This document shows positions 1-8,018 of a DNA stretch of 18,477 nt, in pieces (positions within the stretch are counted from its first letter, which is position 1; each line of letters starts with the position of its first letter). The stretch spans positions 1 to 18,477 of the forward strand of contig URMQ01000023.1 in NCBI GenBank assembly GCA_900548955.1. The letters run 5' to 3'. The DNA comes from an uncultured Eggerthella sp. Lineage in GTDB: Bacteria > Actinomycetota > Coriobacteriia > Coriobacteriales > Eggerthellaceae. The translations under genes were made by a program, and so were the position numbers. A model generated the notes under the pieces. The model was given only the letters and a program-made list of their open reading frames with translations. It was not told the DNA's origin and searched no databases.

Positions 1-589
1 TGTGGCACTTGTTTTAAAGCACACTATGTTTAAAGGCGAACCAGTACCTTTTGTTATGGAACTACCTAATTATCGAATGCCGTCTTTAGGTAATATGCTT
101 CGTTTGGTGTGGGAAAAAGCTAAAGACTTTTTAACAAGGGCATTTACTATTATTTTCTTGGCGTCAGTTGTAATTTGGTTCTTGCAAACCTTTGATGTTC
201 GTTTCAATGTGGTGGCAGATTCTGCCGATAGCTTATTGGCGCTTTTGGGTGGATGCATTGCTCCTGTTTTTGCTCCATTAGGCTTTGGAGATTGGCAAGC
301 TTCCACTGCTTTGATCACTGGCTTTGCTGCAAAAGAAAGCGTAGTAAGTACGTTGACGGTATTGCTTGGTGGATCCGCTGCGGCACTTGCTTCTATGTTT
401 ACTCCTCTTACTGCTTTCACGTTTTTGGTCTTTGCTCTTTTATATACACCGTGTGTTGCTGCTATTGCTGCGGTAAGAAACGAACTAGGCGGCAAACGTG
501 CTATTGGAGTAGTGATTATGCAATGTGTGGTTGCCTGGGTAGTGGCGTTTATTGTTCACGCTATTGGTCTTGCTCTTGGCTTAGGTTAG
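1..589 (+). CDS. feoB: Ferrous iron transport protein B (FeoB), C-terminal part only
   Basis: FeoB is the GTP-driven inner-membrane permease for Fe(II). Only the last ~195 residues are present; the reading frame is open to the window edge, so the GTPase domain and first Gate domain lie outside. What is seen matches the end of the family: a PFVMELPNYRMP stretch (about residues 16-27 of the fragment), a membrane helix with FTIIFLASVVIWFLQTF (48-64), the conserved GFAAKESVVSTL motif (107-118) and LLYTPCVAAIAAVRNE (146-161), then a last hydrophobic helix (168-193). The GTG at position 2 is almost certainly an internal valine, not a start. The downstream neighbour converges. No feoA or feoC is visible on this side. 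The iron substrate follows from the family. Confidence 0.95.
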   Translation, partial: VALVLKHTMFKGEPVPFVMELPNYRMPSLGNMLRLVWEKAKDFLTRAFTIIFLASVVIWFLQTFDVRFNVVADSADSLLALLGGCIAPVFAPLGFGDWQASTALITGFAAKESVVSTLTVLLGGSAAALASMFTPLTAFTFLVFALLYTPCVAAIAAVRNELGGKRAIGVVIMQCVVAWVVAFIVHAIGLALGLG

Positions 590-654
590 TGTGCGCCTTG
601 TGTTGTTCTTTTGTATCCGTGCAAACGGCTAGCATGACACGGGTGAGGGAGTTC

Positions 655-1743
655 TTATAAAAAGAGGCTGCCTGATTGAGGAGCGTTTTGCCCGTGAGCT
701 TTTAAGTGTTCTTTATATTTCTGATAATTTGACTCGCAAGGGAGCAAATCATAGGGCATGCAGCGCTTGATCATGTAGAAGAGTGCTAACAAGGGGAAGG
801 CAATAAAGCTTACTTGCAGCGCTCCTGCGATCACCACAAGCCGTAATCCGTAAAATACCATTCGCAGTATTCCGGATCGAGGCGCTGTTTCAAAGGACAT
901 TCGAACAAACTTCCCTCCTAACGTGCTGCCATGATGCAACCAAGGAAACACTCCTTGAGTGAAAAGGAAAGCAAGACAACCTACTACTAATGAAACGTTT
1001 GTTGCTGCAGTTACTCCGTTGTTGCTATCAAATCCAAGAAGCGCATAGGCAACTTGCACTCCAACCCCTGCTGCAGTGGAAAGCGTAACAACAAAGGTCA
1101 TATCGAGGCAAAATGCTATAACGCGTCGAACGAAGCCTGGATTATGGGTAAGCGTTTTTTCCTGAACTATTCGGGATGGTAGTACTTTTTCGGAGGCAAG
1201 ATAGAGTGCCCATCCCAATGCGGTACCTGAAGTATTCCAGAGAAGATCGCATACATCAAAAGTGCGGTAGGAATAGGGGTAGAGGAAGAAGAGTCCCGTT
1301 AATTGTGCTATTTCAATAAGGAGGGAAATAACAAGTCCTAAAAAGAGGGAGTGGAATAAAGGCGCACGGAGTAATCTTCCTGCTATAAAACCAAGCGGAA
1401 CAAAGAAAGCTATGTTAGCGAAAATTTGAGGTATGGCCCCGATACCATCTTTTGCAAGGTCGTTCAAAAAACCAAAAGGATTAAGCTGCGGGGCAATACC
1501 GTAGGTAATGCCTAGCCCGCTTTCACCTGAGGGAAGAGGATAAAGGGTAAAACAAACAAGCGAAAGGGCATAAAGAACCGAAAGATAAGCACCTATAACC
1601 GTGTTAAGGTGCATTCGTCCATCGCGATGGTAAAGAAGTGCGATTAGGGGCACGCTCAAAACACCAGAGGCGAGTGGCCATAACGCTAAGGCAACGATGA
1701 AATTATCGCTGTAATTATTAATAAAATGTGCAATCAGTTCCAT
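655..1743 (-). CDS. VanZ-RDD fusion membrane protein
   Basis: A 362-residue membrane protein with two known domains. Residues ~45-185 form a VanZ-like domain: SLVCFTLYPLPSG, LNPFGFL (88-94), IFANIAFFVPLGF, E144 in LLIEIAQL, and the RTFDVCDLLWNTSGTALG block (160-177). Residues ~203-335 form an RDD domain: FVRRVIAFCLDMTFV (204-218), with the Arg/Asp pair that names the family, and the later GSTLGGKFVRM (272-282). About eight hydrophobic segments are visible. VanZ proteins are linked to low-level teicoplanin or lipoglycopeptide resistance; the RDD function is poorly defined, so the role of this fusion is unknown beyond the envelope. I chose the ATG at 1743 because GGGGAG sits 7 nt upstream. An in-frame GTG at 1776 would add 11 residues but has only a weak site. 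The gene is divergent from a LysR regulator, which may control it. Confidence 0.85.
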   Translation of the reverse strand: MELIAHFINNYSDNFIVALALWPLASGVLSVPLIALLYHRDGRMHLNTVIGAYLSVLYALSLVCFTLYPLPSGESGLGITYGIAPQLNPFGFLNDLAKDGIGAIPQIFANIAFFVPLGFIAGRLLRAPLFHSLFLGLVISLLIEIAQLTGLFFLYPYSYRTFDVCDLLWNTSGTALGWALYLASEKVLPSRIVQEKTLTHNPGFVRRVIAFCLDMTFVVTLSTAAGVGVQVAYALLGFDSNNGVTAATNVSLVVGCLAFLFTQGVFPWLHHGSTLGGKFVRMSFETAPRSGILRMVFYGLRLVVIAGALQVSFIAFPLLALFYMIKRCMPYDLLPCESNYQKYKEHLKAHGQNAPQSGSLFL

Positions 1744-1750
1744 GATCTTG

Positions 1751-1756
1751 CTCCCC
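1751..1756 (-). promoter_or_regulatory. Shine-Dalgarno site that sets the start of the VanZ-RDD gene
   Basis: GGGGAG on the minus strand, 7 nt before the ATG at 1743. It lies inside the longer frame that would begin with GTG at 1776, so it argues for the shorter protein. Confidence 0.6.
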
Positions 1757-1795
1757 GCCTTTTTAACTTTGCTCACTTTTAATTATCCAAATGAA

Positions 1796-1815
1796 CCTGT
1801 CAGCAACCTGACAGG
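1796..1815. repeat. Perfect inverted repeat in the VanZ-RDD / LysR divergent gap
   Basis: CCTGTCAG and CTGACAGG form perfect 8-bp arms around a 4-nt spacer (CAAC). It starts 53 nt upstream of the VanZ-RDD ATG. No T-tract follows on either strand, so a protein-binding operator or a 5'-UTR hairpin of the minus-strand gene is more likely than a terminator. Confidence 0.5.
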
Positions 1816-1912
1816 CCGCTAAAGCTTTCTCAACAATTGAAGGGGAAGTGAAACGTGGTGGGATTTAGTAATATGCAATAAGCCACACGAAGGGTGGTTC
1901 TTTGTTTGCGCA

Positions 1913-1924
1913 TATCAAGTGATA
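1913..1924. promoter_or_regulatory. Candidate LysR-type dyad
   Basis: TATCA-AG-TGATA is a short perfect dyad about 103 nt before the lysR ATG and inside the shared divergent gap. LysR-type regulators usually bind AT-rich dyads of this kind near their own gene and a divergent target. A second dyad, CTTTC-GA-GAAAG, lies at 1957-1968. Both are short enough to occur by chance. Confidence 0.3.
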
Positions 1925-2027
1925 ATTCTGCTTAAACTTTAGTCTGAAGCGCGCATCTTTCGAGAAAGTTAGCTGTTTGCAATGGGTACACTAAAACCAT
2001 CTATGCGCTAGTTTTCAAGGATTTGGA

Positions 2028-2951
2028 ATGGATATTCGTCAACTTACCTATTTTGTTTCGACGTACGAACATAATTCTTTTTCGGCTGCTGCACAGGAAT
2101 GCTGTGTTACGGTGCAGACTATTTCGAAAGCAATTAGTAACTTGGAACAAGATCTTAATAATGAGCTGTTGTTTGTTCGGAAAAATAATGGCGTAATTCC
2201 AACAGAGTTTGGTAGAGCGTTTTATCCAAAGGCAGTCGATGCTTTAAAGTCATTTGATTCAGCAGCGAGCTATATTGATGAATATCATGAACAGCGGCAA
2301 CCTCATGAAGTTCTAACAATTAAGCTTTGTGTTCCAGACTTTCCGCATAGCAGATCTATTTGTGTGAATATCAATAAACTGTTACAGGTTGTTACTCGAG
2401 ATATAAAAGTGGAAACTCAGATTGCCACCTTTCCTCAAGGGATTAAAGCGCTCGATAGTCTTGAAGCAGATATGCTGGTTACTCTTGGTGAACCCGATAC
2501 GAATGCTTATGATGTGGTTCGAGTGGGAGTAATGCCTACTGCTGTTGTTGTTACTGAAAATCACCCTTCGCTTAAGCGAGAATATGTTACTCGCGAAGAT
2601 CTGGAATCATTCCCTGTGATTTATGCAAACGATTTCGACATGGATCGGTCTGGTTCAATCGTTAATATGTATAAATCAGGGGGGTATGATCTTCATTTGC
2701 ATAAACCAAAAAATCCCTTCTCTTTTGCATTTACGCTTTTTAAAGATAAAGCTATGTGTTTAGTAATAGGAATTCCTGCTATTGTTCCAGAGGGACTGGG
2801 ATTGGTTATGAAACAAATTGACCCAAACGATATGCTCCCTGTTCCTATTTGCCTGATAACAAGAAAAGGTTCTAAACCTCAAGGTTATAAGGCAGTTGAA
2901 ACTTTCCTTCTCAATGATGGTCTCATGAAGGGATTTTCATCGTTTAAATAA
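2028..2951 (+). CDS. LysR-family transcriptional regulator
   Basis: A 307-residue protein of normal LysR length. The N-terminal winged helix-turn-helix is clear: MDIRQLTYFVSTYEHNSF, then SAAAQECCVTVQTISKAISNLEQDLN (about 19-44), then LLFVRKNNGVIPTEFG (47-62), and the linker helix after it. Residues ~95-300 are the periplasmic-binding-like effector domain, beginning LTIKLCVPDF. The effector is not identifiable from sequence. The ATG is supported by AAGGA about 8 nt upstream (2017-2021 region). Its gene is divergent from the VanZ-RDD membrane gene with a 284-bp gap containing several dyads, the usual arrangement for a LysR regulator and its target. That pairing is inference. The two cysteines in QECCVT are unusual in the DNA-binding domain but not diagnostic. 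Confidence 0.93.
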   Translation: MDIRQLTYFVSTYEHNSFSAAAQECCVTVQTISKAISNLEQDLNNELLFVRKNNGVIPTEFGRAFYPKAVDALKSFDSAASYIDEYHEQRQPHEVLTIKLCVPDFPHSRSICVNINKLLQVVTRDIKVETQIATFPQGIKALDSLEADMLVTLGEPDTNAYDVVRVGVMPTAVVVTENHPSLKREYVTREDLESFPVIYANDFDMDRSGSIVNMYKSGGYDLHLHKPKNPFSFAFTLFKDKAMCLVIGIPAIVPEGLGLVMKQIDPNDMLPVPICLITRKGSKPQGYKAVETFLLNDGLMKGFSSFK

Positions 2952-3174
2952 GCCTGTATCTTTTTTCTGAAAAGAGGATATTTTAGGGTTTGGTTTGCTA
3001 CGGCTATTTACAAGTAATGGCGCGTAGTATCTTGCGTGGTTCGTATACAATAGAGAAGGTTTGTGCCCTTGATGTGTTCTGTTGTATAGAATTATGCGTA
3101 ATCGGACACGATGCGATTGCTTAGAGAATCCATCTTGCAGGCAAGGGCAAAGTCACTTTGTGATACTGGCAAGT

Positions 3175-3179
3175 GAGGT
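3175..3179 (+). promoter_or_regulatory. Shine-Dalgarno site that sets the start of the YARHG-protein gene
   Basis: GAGGT lies 5 nt before the ATG at 3185. It falls immediately after an in-frame GTG at 3173 that would otherwise look like a start, so the ATG is preferred and the protein is 514 residues. Confidence 0.6.
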
Positions 3180-3184
3180 ATGTA

Positions 3185-4729
3185 ATGTCTGAAACTTCTG
3201 AAGATAAACGTGCTCCTTTTGGATACTGTACCCAGTGCGGAGAACCTTTACAGGTAAATGCGAAGTTTTGCGTTCATTGCGGTGCTCCCACTACAGACGA
3301 TCAGGATAATAATGAAAGCAATTCTGATGAAGCTCTGCCAAACTCAAATGATTCCTCATCTGATTTAGCTGAAGGAAATAGTGAGGATGGGGCAACCAAT
3401 AAGATTTCTGTAGATGAAGTTATTGCTGCTGAGCAGGCAGCTGAGCGCTCCGTTGAAGAGACAAGCCGCATTTCTTCGGTAGCTGATTCTCCTACTGCGC
3501 CTCAGTCTGGGTTGATTCAAGATGAGGCCACTACACGTATACCAATCTCAGATCAACCAACCTTGCAGTATCAGGCTGGTCAGGCGAGCCGATCACCTTT
3601 TACTCCTGGCAATACCGCCGAATTGCCTGTAAGTGAAACCCTGAAGCAAACAGCTCATCAAGGGGTTTCGTATTCAGCTGAAAACACCTCATCTGAAAAG
3701 CAAGGCAGCACAAAGAAGATAGCCCTCGTAGTTGGTGGTGTGGTGATTGCTATTGCTGCTGCATTAGTAATTACGGTATTTGGTTTCGGTTTGGGCTCTC
3801 CTGCGCAGGAGCAGGCATCTGATTCAGCTGAGCAAACTCAGGAACAAGCAGAACAGCAAATCGTTGTTGAATTAACTAAGAGTTATTCAACGAAGTTTGC
3901 ATCGGAAAATTCTGTTACCTATCCAACTTTTAGCTTTAAATATCCTGCTTCTTGGTCGATTACCAATGAATTAATTACGGCTCGCGGTGAAACAGTTGAG
4001 CTAACCAGCAGTGATGGTGCGGTTATTACCTACGATCAACGCGCCCAAAGCACCAGTTCTGCCGATTCAGTTTCATTGGACAATATGGAAAAAGTTGCTA
4101 ACGCTGCTTTTGTTCCTACGGCTGTACAAGGCAGTGATTATTCCGATTTGGGTGACTTTATGGTTGCCAAGGGCGACCTTATTGTTAACGGCCGCAGCCA
4201 GGGTATGTGTTATGCGTTGGTTCCTGTGTCTGCAATGCACAGCACCATGGATCTTGATCTTCGTTGTGGGGTTCCTGGTTTTTGGTACGCTTCAACCATA
4301 ACGTTTACTTGTATTCCTCCTGAGGGTATCAGTGAGCAGACTGAGCAAGAAATAATTGCGATTTTGGCAAGCTTTACAGAATCAAGCGCGGCTCCTGAAC
4401 CAGAGGATGAAAATACGGACAACAATGATGTGACTACTATTTCAGGCGATTACGTATTGCCCGACAGTAGTTCTCGAACCTATTCTGAGAGTGAACTTAA
4501 AGAATTAACCAATTATGAACTCTATATTGCTCGTAATGAAATATTTGCTCGTCATGGTCGTATGTTTAACAATGAGGATTTGCAGGACTATTTTGGCTCC
4601 AAATCTTGGTATCATCCATCAGTAAAGGCTGAAGATTTTGACGAGTCCGTCTTTAATTCTCATGAAAAAAAGAATATTGAAACCATGGCAAAGATTGAAA
4701 ACAGCCGCGGTTCTAAGTTTGTAAGCTAA
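3185..4729 (+). CDS. Zinc-ribbon, single-TM protein with PsbP-like middle and C-terminal YARHG domain
   Basis: A 514-residue protein with a modular build. An N-terminal zinc ribbon has two CxxCG knuckles (C15/C18 and C29/C32). A Ser/Thr/Glu/Gln-rich disordered segment follows (35-175), then one strong transmembrane helix (about 178-201) preceded by Lys residues. An extracellular part begins with a Glu/Gln-rich stalk and contains a domain around FSFKYPASWSI (about 248 on) that resembles PsbP/DUF1795-type folds. An acidic linker leads to a YARHG domain (about 425-510) with the hallmark YELYIARNEIFARHGRMF and a YF..KSWYHP motif. The topology is probably a cytoplasmic zinc ribbon and an external C-terminus. 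YARHG domains are found in surface proteins of unknown exact function. ogt follows after 57 nt and may be co-transcribed. Confidence 0.85.
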   Translation: MSETSEDKRAPFGYCTQCGEPLQVNAKFCVHCGAPTTDDQDNNESNSDEALPNSNDSSSDLAEGNSEDGATNKISVDEVIAAEQAAERSVEETSRISSVADSPTAPQSGLIQDEATTRIPISDQPTLQYQAGQASRSPFTPGNTAELPVSETLKQTAHQGVSYSAENTSSEKQGSTKKIALVVGGVVIAIAAALVITVFGFGLGSPAQEQASDSAEQTQEQAEQQIVVELTKSYSTKFASENSVTYPTFSFKYPASWSITNELITARGETVELTSSDGAVITYDQRAQSTSSADSVSLDNMEKVANAAFVPTAVQGSDYSDLGDFMVAKGDLIVNGRSQGMCYALVPVSAMHSTMDLDLRCGVPGFWYASTITFTCIPPEGISEQTEQEIIAILASFTESSAAPEPEDENTDNNDVTTISGDYVLPDSSSRTYSESELKELTNYELYIARNEIFARHGRMFNNEDLQDYFGSKSWYHPSVKAEDFDESVFNSHEKKNIETMAKIENSRGSKFVS

Positions 4730-4786
4730 CGAATAGTACTTATTTTTAGCGGTAAACAAGCATCCCTTTAAAGGAGATAGTTAATC

Positions 4787-5335
4787 ATGGATTGCAAAAT
4801 AACATACGCTTCTCCTTTAGGGGATATGTTACTTACAGCAGATGAGAAGGGACTTACGGGAGCTTGGTTTGTGGGTCAGAAGTACTTTGCAACTCGCTCT
4901 TGCGATGCCCATGAAATTTCGCTTGAAGAAAATTGTGATGCATCAGAAATTTCTCGGGTAGATAGTCCCTTTATTCTTACTAGGGCAAAACAGTGGCTTG
5001 ATCAGTATTTTGCTGGTATTGAACCTAATGAGCAGGTCCCGCTGCATCTTATTGGAACCGATTTTCAGCAAGAAGTCTGGTCTATTCTCTTATCTATTCC
5101 GTATGGTGAAACTATTACGTACGGTGATATTGCAAAACGGATAGCAAATAAACGAGGAATTGCTCGAATGTCTGCTCAAGCAGTTGGTGGGGCAGTAGGG
5201 CACAATCCTATTTCTATTATTGTTCCCTGCCATCGTGTTTTGGGGTCGGATGGCAGTCTTACAGGGTACGCTGGCGGTATTGAAAGAAAAATTTCCTTGC
5301 TGTCCCTAGAGGGGATAGATGTTGCTGCGCTGTGA
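4787..5335 (+). CDS. ogt: Methylated-DNA-[protein]-cysteine S-methyltransferase
   Basis: A 182-residue suicide DNA-repair protein that moves the methyl group from O6-methylguanine (and O4-methylthymine) to its own cysteine. The active-site motif IVPCHRVLGSDGSLTGYAGG puts the acceptor at C148. The helix-turn-helix/DNA-binding part is VWSILLSIPYGETITYGDIA (98-117). The nucleotide-flipping segment reads SAQAVGGAVGHNP (129-141), with Gln where Ada-type proteins have Arg; this variant is common in Ogt-like members. The N-terminal domain (1-85) is the usual low-conservation Ogt domain. A strong AAAGGAG site lies 10 nt upstream of the ATG. The last 30 nt overlap the 3' end of the convergent TetR gene. 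There is no Ada regulatory domain. Confidence 0.96.
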   Translation: MDCKITYASPLGDMLLTADEKGLTGAWFVGQKYFATRSCDAHEISLEENCDASEISRVDSPFILTRAKQWLDQYFAGIEPNEQVPLHLIGTDFQQEVWSILLSIPYGETITYGDIAKRIANKRGIARMSAQAVGGAVGHNPISIIVPCHRVLGSDGSLTGYAGGIERKISLLSLEGIDVAAL

Positions 5336-5908
5336 TGCTTTCATGAGCATTTTTGGAATAGAGGTTAAAGCACCTCTTGCAAAAGGCGTATCGAAATAAT
5401 GCGTAATATCATCAAGGGTAATATTTCGAGAATAACTTTCACCTAAAACAGTAGTTATTCCTCCTGTTGCAAAAGCGATCATAATAATCTCGTCTGGCGT
5501 AAGATCTTGTTCAGTAAGTGAAAACGCTTCTAGCCAATAATCAATTATTTGTTTTCTGACATAGTGAGAAAGAATTCCTGATCCTTGAGGACTACATGCA
5601 AGTTGTATTTGCCTAAATTCTTTTTGATGTTTTTCCAGTATCACTTTCGCTGCTTCTATATCCGCAGAGCCTTTTTCTATAAACGTCTTGAGTATCTCAA
5701 AGGGAAGCGAGTTGTGAATGCAGGTCTGCGCAAGATCTTCAATGTATGAAAAATGATAGTAAAACGTGTTTTTGTTTACGTGAGCAGTTTCCGAAATGCA
5801 TTTGACCGATATTTCTGAGTACGGTTTTTCGCTTAAAGTTTTCCAGAAGGCATCAATAATTCTTTCTCGAGCGGGGGTTATGTGCGAGTTTTTCTTTGGG
5901 CGTGCCAT
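5306..5908 (-). CDS. TetR-family transcriptional regulator
   Basis: A 200-residue regulator. The N-terminal TetR helix-turn-helix spans about residues 12-58: RERIIDAFWKTLSEKPYSEISVK, then the recognition region ISETAHVNKNTFYYHFSYIEDL. The rest is a helical ligand-binding and dimer domain without recognisable ligand motifs. I use the ATG at 5908 because AAAAGGA sits 8 nt upstream. An ATG at 5938 would add 10 residues, has no ribosome site, and lies inside the palindrome that is the likely operator. The gene is divergent from the YhgE/Pip-like membrane gene, so that gene and its own expression are the probable targets. Its 3' end overlaps ogt by 30 nt tail to tail. Confidence 0.93.
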   Translation of the reverse strand: MARPKKNSHITPARERIIDAFWKTLSEKPYSEISVKCISETAHVNKNTFYYHFSYIEDLAQTCIHNSLPFEILKTFIEKGSADIEAAKVILEKHQKEFRQIQLACSPQGSGILSHYVRKQIIDYWLEAFSLTEQDLTPDEIIMIAFATGGITTVLGESYSRNITLDDITHYFDTPFARGALTSIPKMLMKASQRSNIYPL

Positions 5909-5916
5909 GTAGGTAA

Positions 5917-5923
5917 TCCTTTT
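5917..5923 (-). promoter_or_regulatory. Shine-Dalgarno site that sets the start of tetR
   Basis: AAAAGGA on the minus strand, 8 nt before the ATG at 5908. It supports the 200-residue form over the upstream ATG at 5938. Confidence 0.6.
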
Positions 5924-5926
5924 CGA

Positions 5927-5951
5927 TAAATTAGTCATTATGACTAATTTA
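5927..5951. promoter_or_regulatory. Perfect palindromic operator between tetR and the YhgE-like gene
   Basis: Two perfect 11-bp arms, TAAATTAGTCA and TGACTAATTTA, flank a 3-nt centre (TTA). The site is 18 nt from the tetR ATG and 76 nt from the start of the divergent membrane gene. Length, symmetry and position are those of a TetR-family operator controlling both genes. Binding by this TetR is inferred from position. Confidence 0.8.
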
Positions 5952-6027
5952 CGCCATTTTATTCCCTGGATGCAATTTTTAAGATGAGCTTAAGGACCGA
6001 ATTGTATCAAGATGGGAGGGGATTAAA

Positions 6028-7338
6028 ATGCTCGATAAGCTTGGTAAAAGGAAGTTTATTATTCCTTTTGTGTTGCCCGTGCTTGTTGTCTGTTTGTTTT
6101 CTCTTATGTTCTGCCCTATGGCACAAATGGAGCTTAGAAATTTACCCGTTGCTGTTGTCAATCTTGATGAGGGTATAGAGCTTCCAAGTGGTACTTTGAA
6201 CATCGGAAGTGAAATAACAGAGGGTCTTGAATCGGGCGAAGGAATTGAAGGCACTTCCGTATCATCGGGTCTCTCTGCTACAGCATCGCAACAAGAAGAG
6301 AATGTATCAGGGAAAGAGACATCTGATCAGGGCAGTACCGTAATGCAGGATGCACTTTTGTGGAGCGTTTTAGAGAGCGAAGAGAGTGCAGAATCTGCTT
6401 TTGCTAATCACAACTATTACGCTTTAATTGTTATTCCGAAGGATTTCACTCTTTCACAAATAGGATCTCGACTAGATGCCTTTATGGAAAATGCCTCAGA
6501 AGCAGCTTCTACAGGGGGATTACAAAGTGCAGGTAGTCTACAGGAAAATGCTCAATTTATGGGTGTAATTGCTCAGCTTAAACAGCAGGCTGCAGAAGTT
6601 GAAGACGGAAGTTTGAAGGTATTTATTGACAACGCAAAAAGCCCTCTTATTGCAACGCAGCTTAATTCTGTAATGAACACTCTGTTTACTCAAAAGGGTA
6701 TTTCTGCAGAGATTTCCGTCGAAAACGATGGCGGATATGAAGTTGATGCAAGCTCGCCAATGTCATCGATAATATCTCAGCAATTAGTTATTATTCCTGC
6801 TGTTATTGGCGGATTGATTTGCGCAATACTAATCAGCAGGGTATTTCGTATCGATAATTTAAGCAAAACTAAGGAAACGGCTCAAACTATTGGTAAACAG
6901 CTGGTAGTTGCGCTAATTTGCTCGCTTTTGGTGGCATTATGTGCATGGGTACTTGTTAGTGCAATTTGCGGAATTGAGCTTCCATTTACCAATAGCATTT
7001 TGTTTGTGTGGCTTTCAACTTTCTGCTTCATCGTGTTGCTGCTTGGTTTTTTGGATATTGCTTTGCCGCTTGGTGTATTGGTGGCGATAACAATTCTTGT
7101 ATTAGGTAACATGTTGGGAGTATTACCGTACGAAGTATTACAGCCTTTCTGGCAGGATTTTGTATACCCCTGGGTACCGCAGCGCTTCTTTGGAGATGGC
7201 GTGCGTGCCGTAATGTATTTGGGCGAGGGCGCAATTAATAGCGCAACTGTTCCTTTGCTGATAGCTGGTGGAATCGGAGTACTTCTTATGCTTATTAAGC
7301 TTGGAATTTCTGGCAAATCCAAAACTTTTGAAAACTAA
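6028..7338 (+). CDS. YhgE/Pip-like ABC-2-type membrane protein
   Basis: A 436-residue membrane protein with the YhgE/Pip layout: one N-terminal helix (10-30), a large external region (31-248), and five C-terminal helices (about 250-272, 290-312, 322-342, 345-367, 405-425). Family-like motifs are LPVAVVNLDEG (39-49) just after helix 1, NYYALIVIPKDFT (129-141), and FIDNAKSPLIATQLN (199-213). The PWVPQRFFGDGVRAVMYLGEG segment (381-401) precedes the last helix. It is short for the family (many are 600-900 residues) because it lacks the long coiled-coil insert. The ATG has a GGGAGGGGA site. No ABC ATPase is adjacent. The pairing with a divergent TetR is typical of efflux or export genes in this superfamily, but the substrate is unknown. 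Confidence 0.8.
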   Translation: MLDKLGKRKFIIPFVLPVLVVCLFSLMFCPMAQMELRNLPVAVVNLDEGIELPSGTLNIGSEITEGLESGEGIEGTSVSSGLSATASQQEENVSGKETSDQGSTVMQDALLWSVLESEESAESAFANHNYYALIVIPKDFTLSQIGSRLDAFMENASEAASTGGLQSAGSLQENAQFMGVIAQLKQQAAEVEDGSLKVFIDNAKSPLIATQLNSVMNTLFTQKGISAEISVENDGGYEVDASSPMSSIISQQLVIIPAVIGGLICAILISRVFRIDNLSKTKETAQTIGKQLVVALICSLLVALCAWVLVSAICGIELPFTNSILFVWLSTFCFIVLLLGFLDIALPLGVLVAITILVLGNMLGVLPYEVLQPFWQDFVYPWVPQRFFGDGVRAVMYLGEGAINSATVPLLIAGGIGVLLMLIKLGISGKSKTFEN

Positions 7339-7352
7339 AGTAAAAACAGTTA

Positions 7353-8018
7353 TTAGTAATACAAAACCCAAGCTGCCATAGCGCTAAACATCAAGATGAA
7401 AATTAGATGATTCCAGTATTCATTTAATGGTTTACCTATCTTTCGTGGAAGGTGCTGCCACGCTAACCCAATCAGGAGTGTGGTAAGAGGCGTGGCAAGT
7501 ACCATCCATTGAGGAAACAAAGTAGTACCTGTTAGCACGGCGCAAGTTAGCAACACAACACCAGCATAGGCAGGTATTACAACTGCGCGAGAAAACGTGG
7601 ATAAAGTATCCTTGGGATTCCCAAGCAAAACACCAATTCCTACTTTGGAGGCAAACGATCTACGAGGTAGATAAGGATGGTGTGTTGCACTGTAAATCAG
7701 AGAAAATGCCAAAAGAATAGCGGAAATGAAAAGGAGAACTAACCCAGGTATATTTGTTGCCGCTAGAGGAAGTGTGGCAAAGGCGACTGCATAAGGCAGG
7801 CAAGCTAAGGTGCATAACGTGCTACTAAAGTGTGAGTCGAAGAAGTCATCATGACTTTCTGGCAATTCCCGCATTACCAAAGAAAATGATTCTGTTGCAT
7901 TGTTCACTTCAAGCTTTTCGGATGAAAAATGCAAGAGCATATCACTTGCAAGCATAATCAATGAACCGAGAAGACCAACTACCATCCCGATAAGCAGGAT
8001 GCTTCCCGTTTCTATCAT
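7353..8018 (-). CDS. Polytopic membrane protein, DUF6796-like
   Basis: A 221-residue protein with about six hydrophobic helices (5-27, 66-88, 91-111, 144-165, 170-189, 203-221) and no signal peptide. Its pattern recalls the DUF6796 family: a first helix ending in SDMLLHF, a middle ATHHPYLP loop, and a C-terminal TLFPQWMVLATPLTTLLIGLA segment followed by LPRKIGKPLNEYWNHLIF. I make this assignment from memory of the family pattern and not from a search. Function is unknown. The ATG at 8018 has an excellent AAAGGAG site 6 nt upstream. The gene converges on the YhgE-like gene with only 14 nt between stop codons and no visible terminator. Confidence 0.8.
   Translation of the reverse strand: MIETGSILLIGMVVGLLGSLIMLASDMLLHFSSEKLEVNNATESFSLVMRELPESHDDFFDSHFSSTLCTLACLPYAVAFATLPLAATNIPGLVLLFISAILLAFSLIYSATHHPYLPRRSFASKVGIGVLLGNPKDTLSTFSRAVVIPAYAGVVLLTCAVLTGTTLFPQWMVLATPLTTLLIGLAWQHLPRKIGKPLNEYWNHLIFILMFSAMAAWVLYY

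Noticed and set aside
70..495. Long open frame on the minus strand inside feoB
   Set aside because: It is antisense to a well-conserved FeoB reading frame and has no recognisable domain or ribosome site.
581..589. TTAGGTTAG, similar to a DtxR half-site
   Set aside because: It is the last codons and stop of feoB, at a gene end and without a second arm.
4765..4774. CCTTTAAAGG palindrome before ogt
   Set aside because: It overlaps the AAAGGAG ribosome site, is short, and is readily explained by chance.
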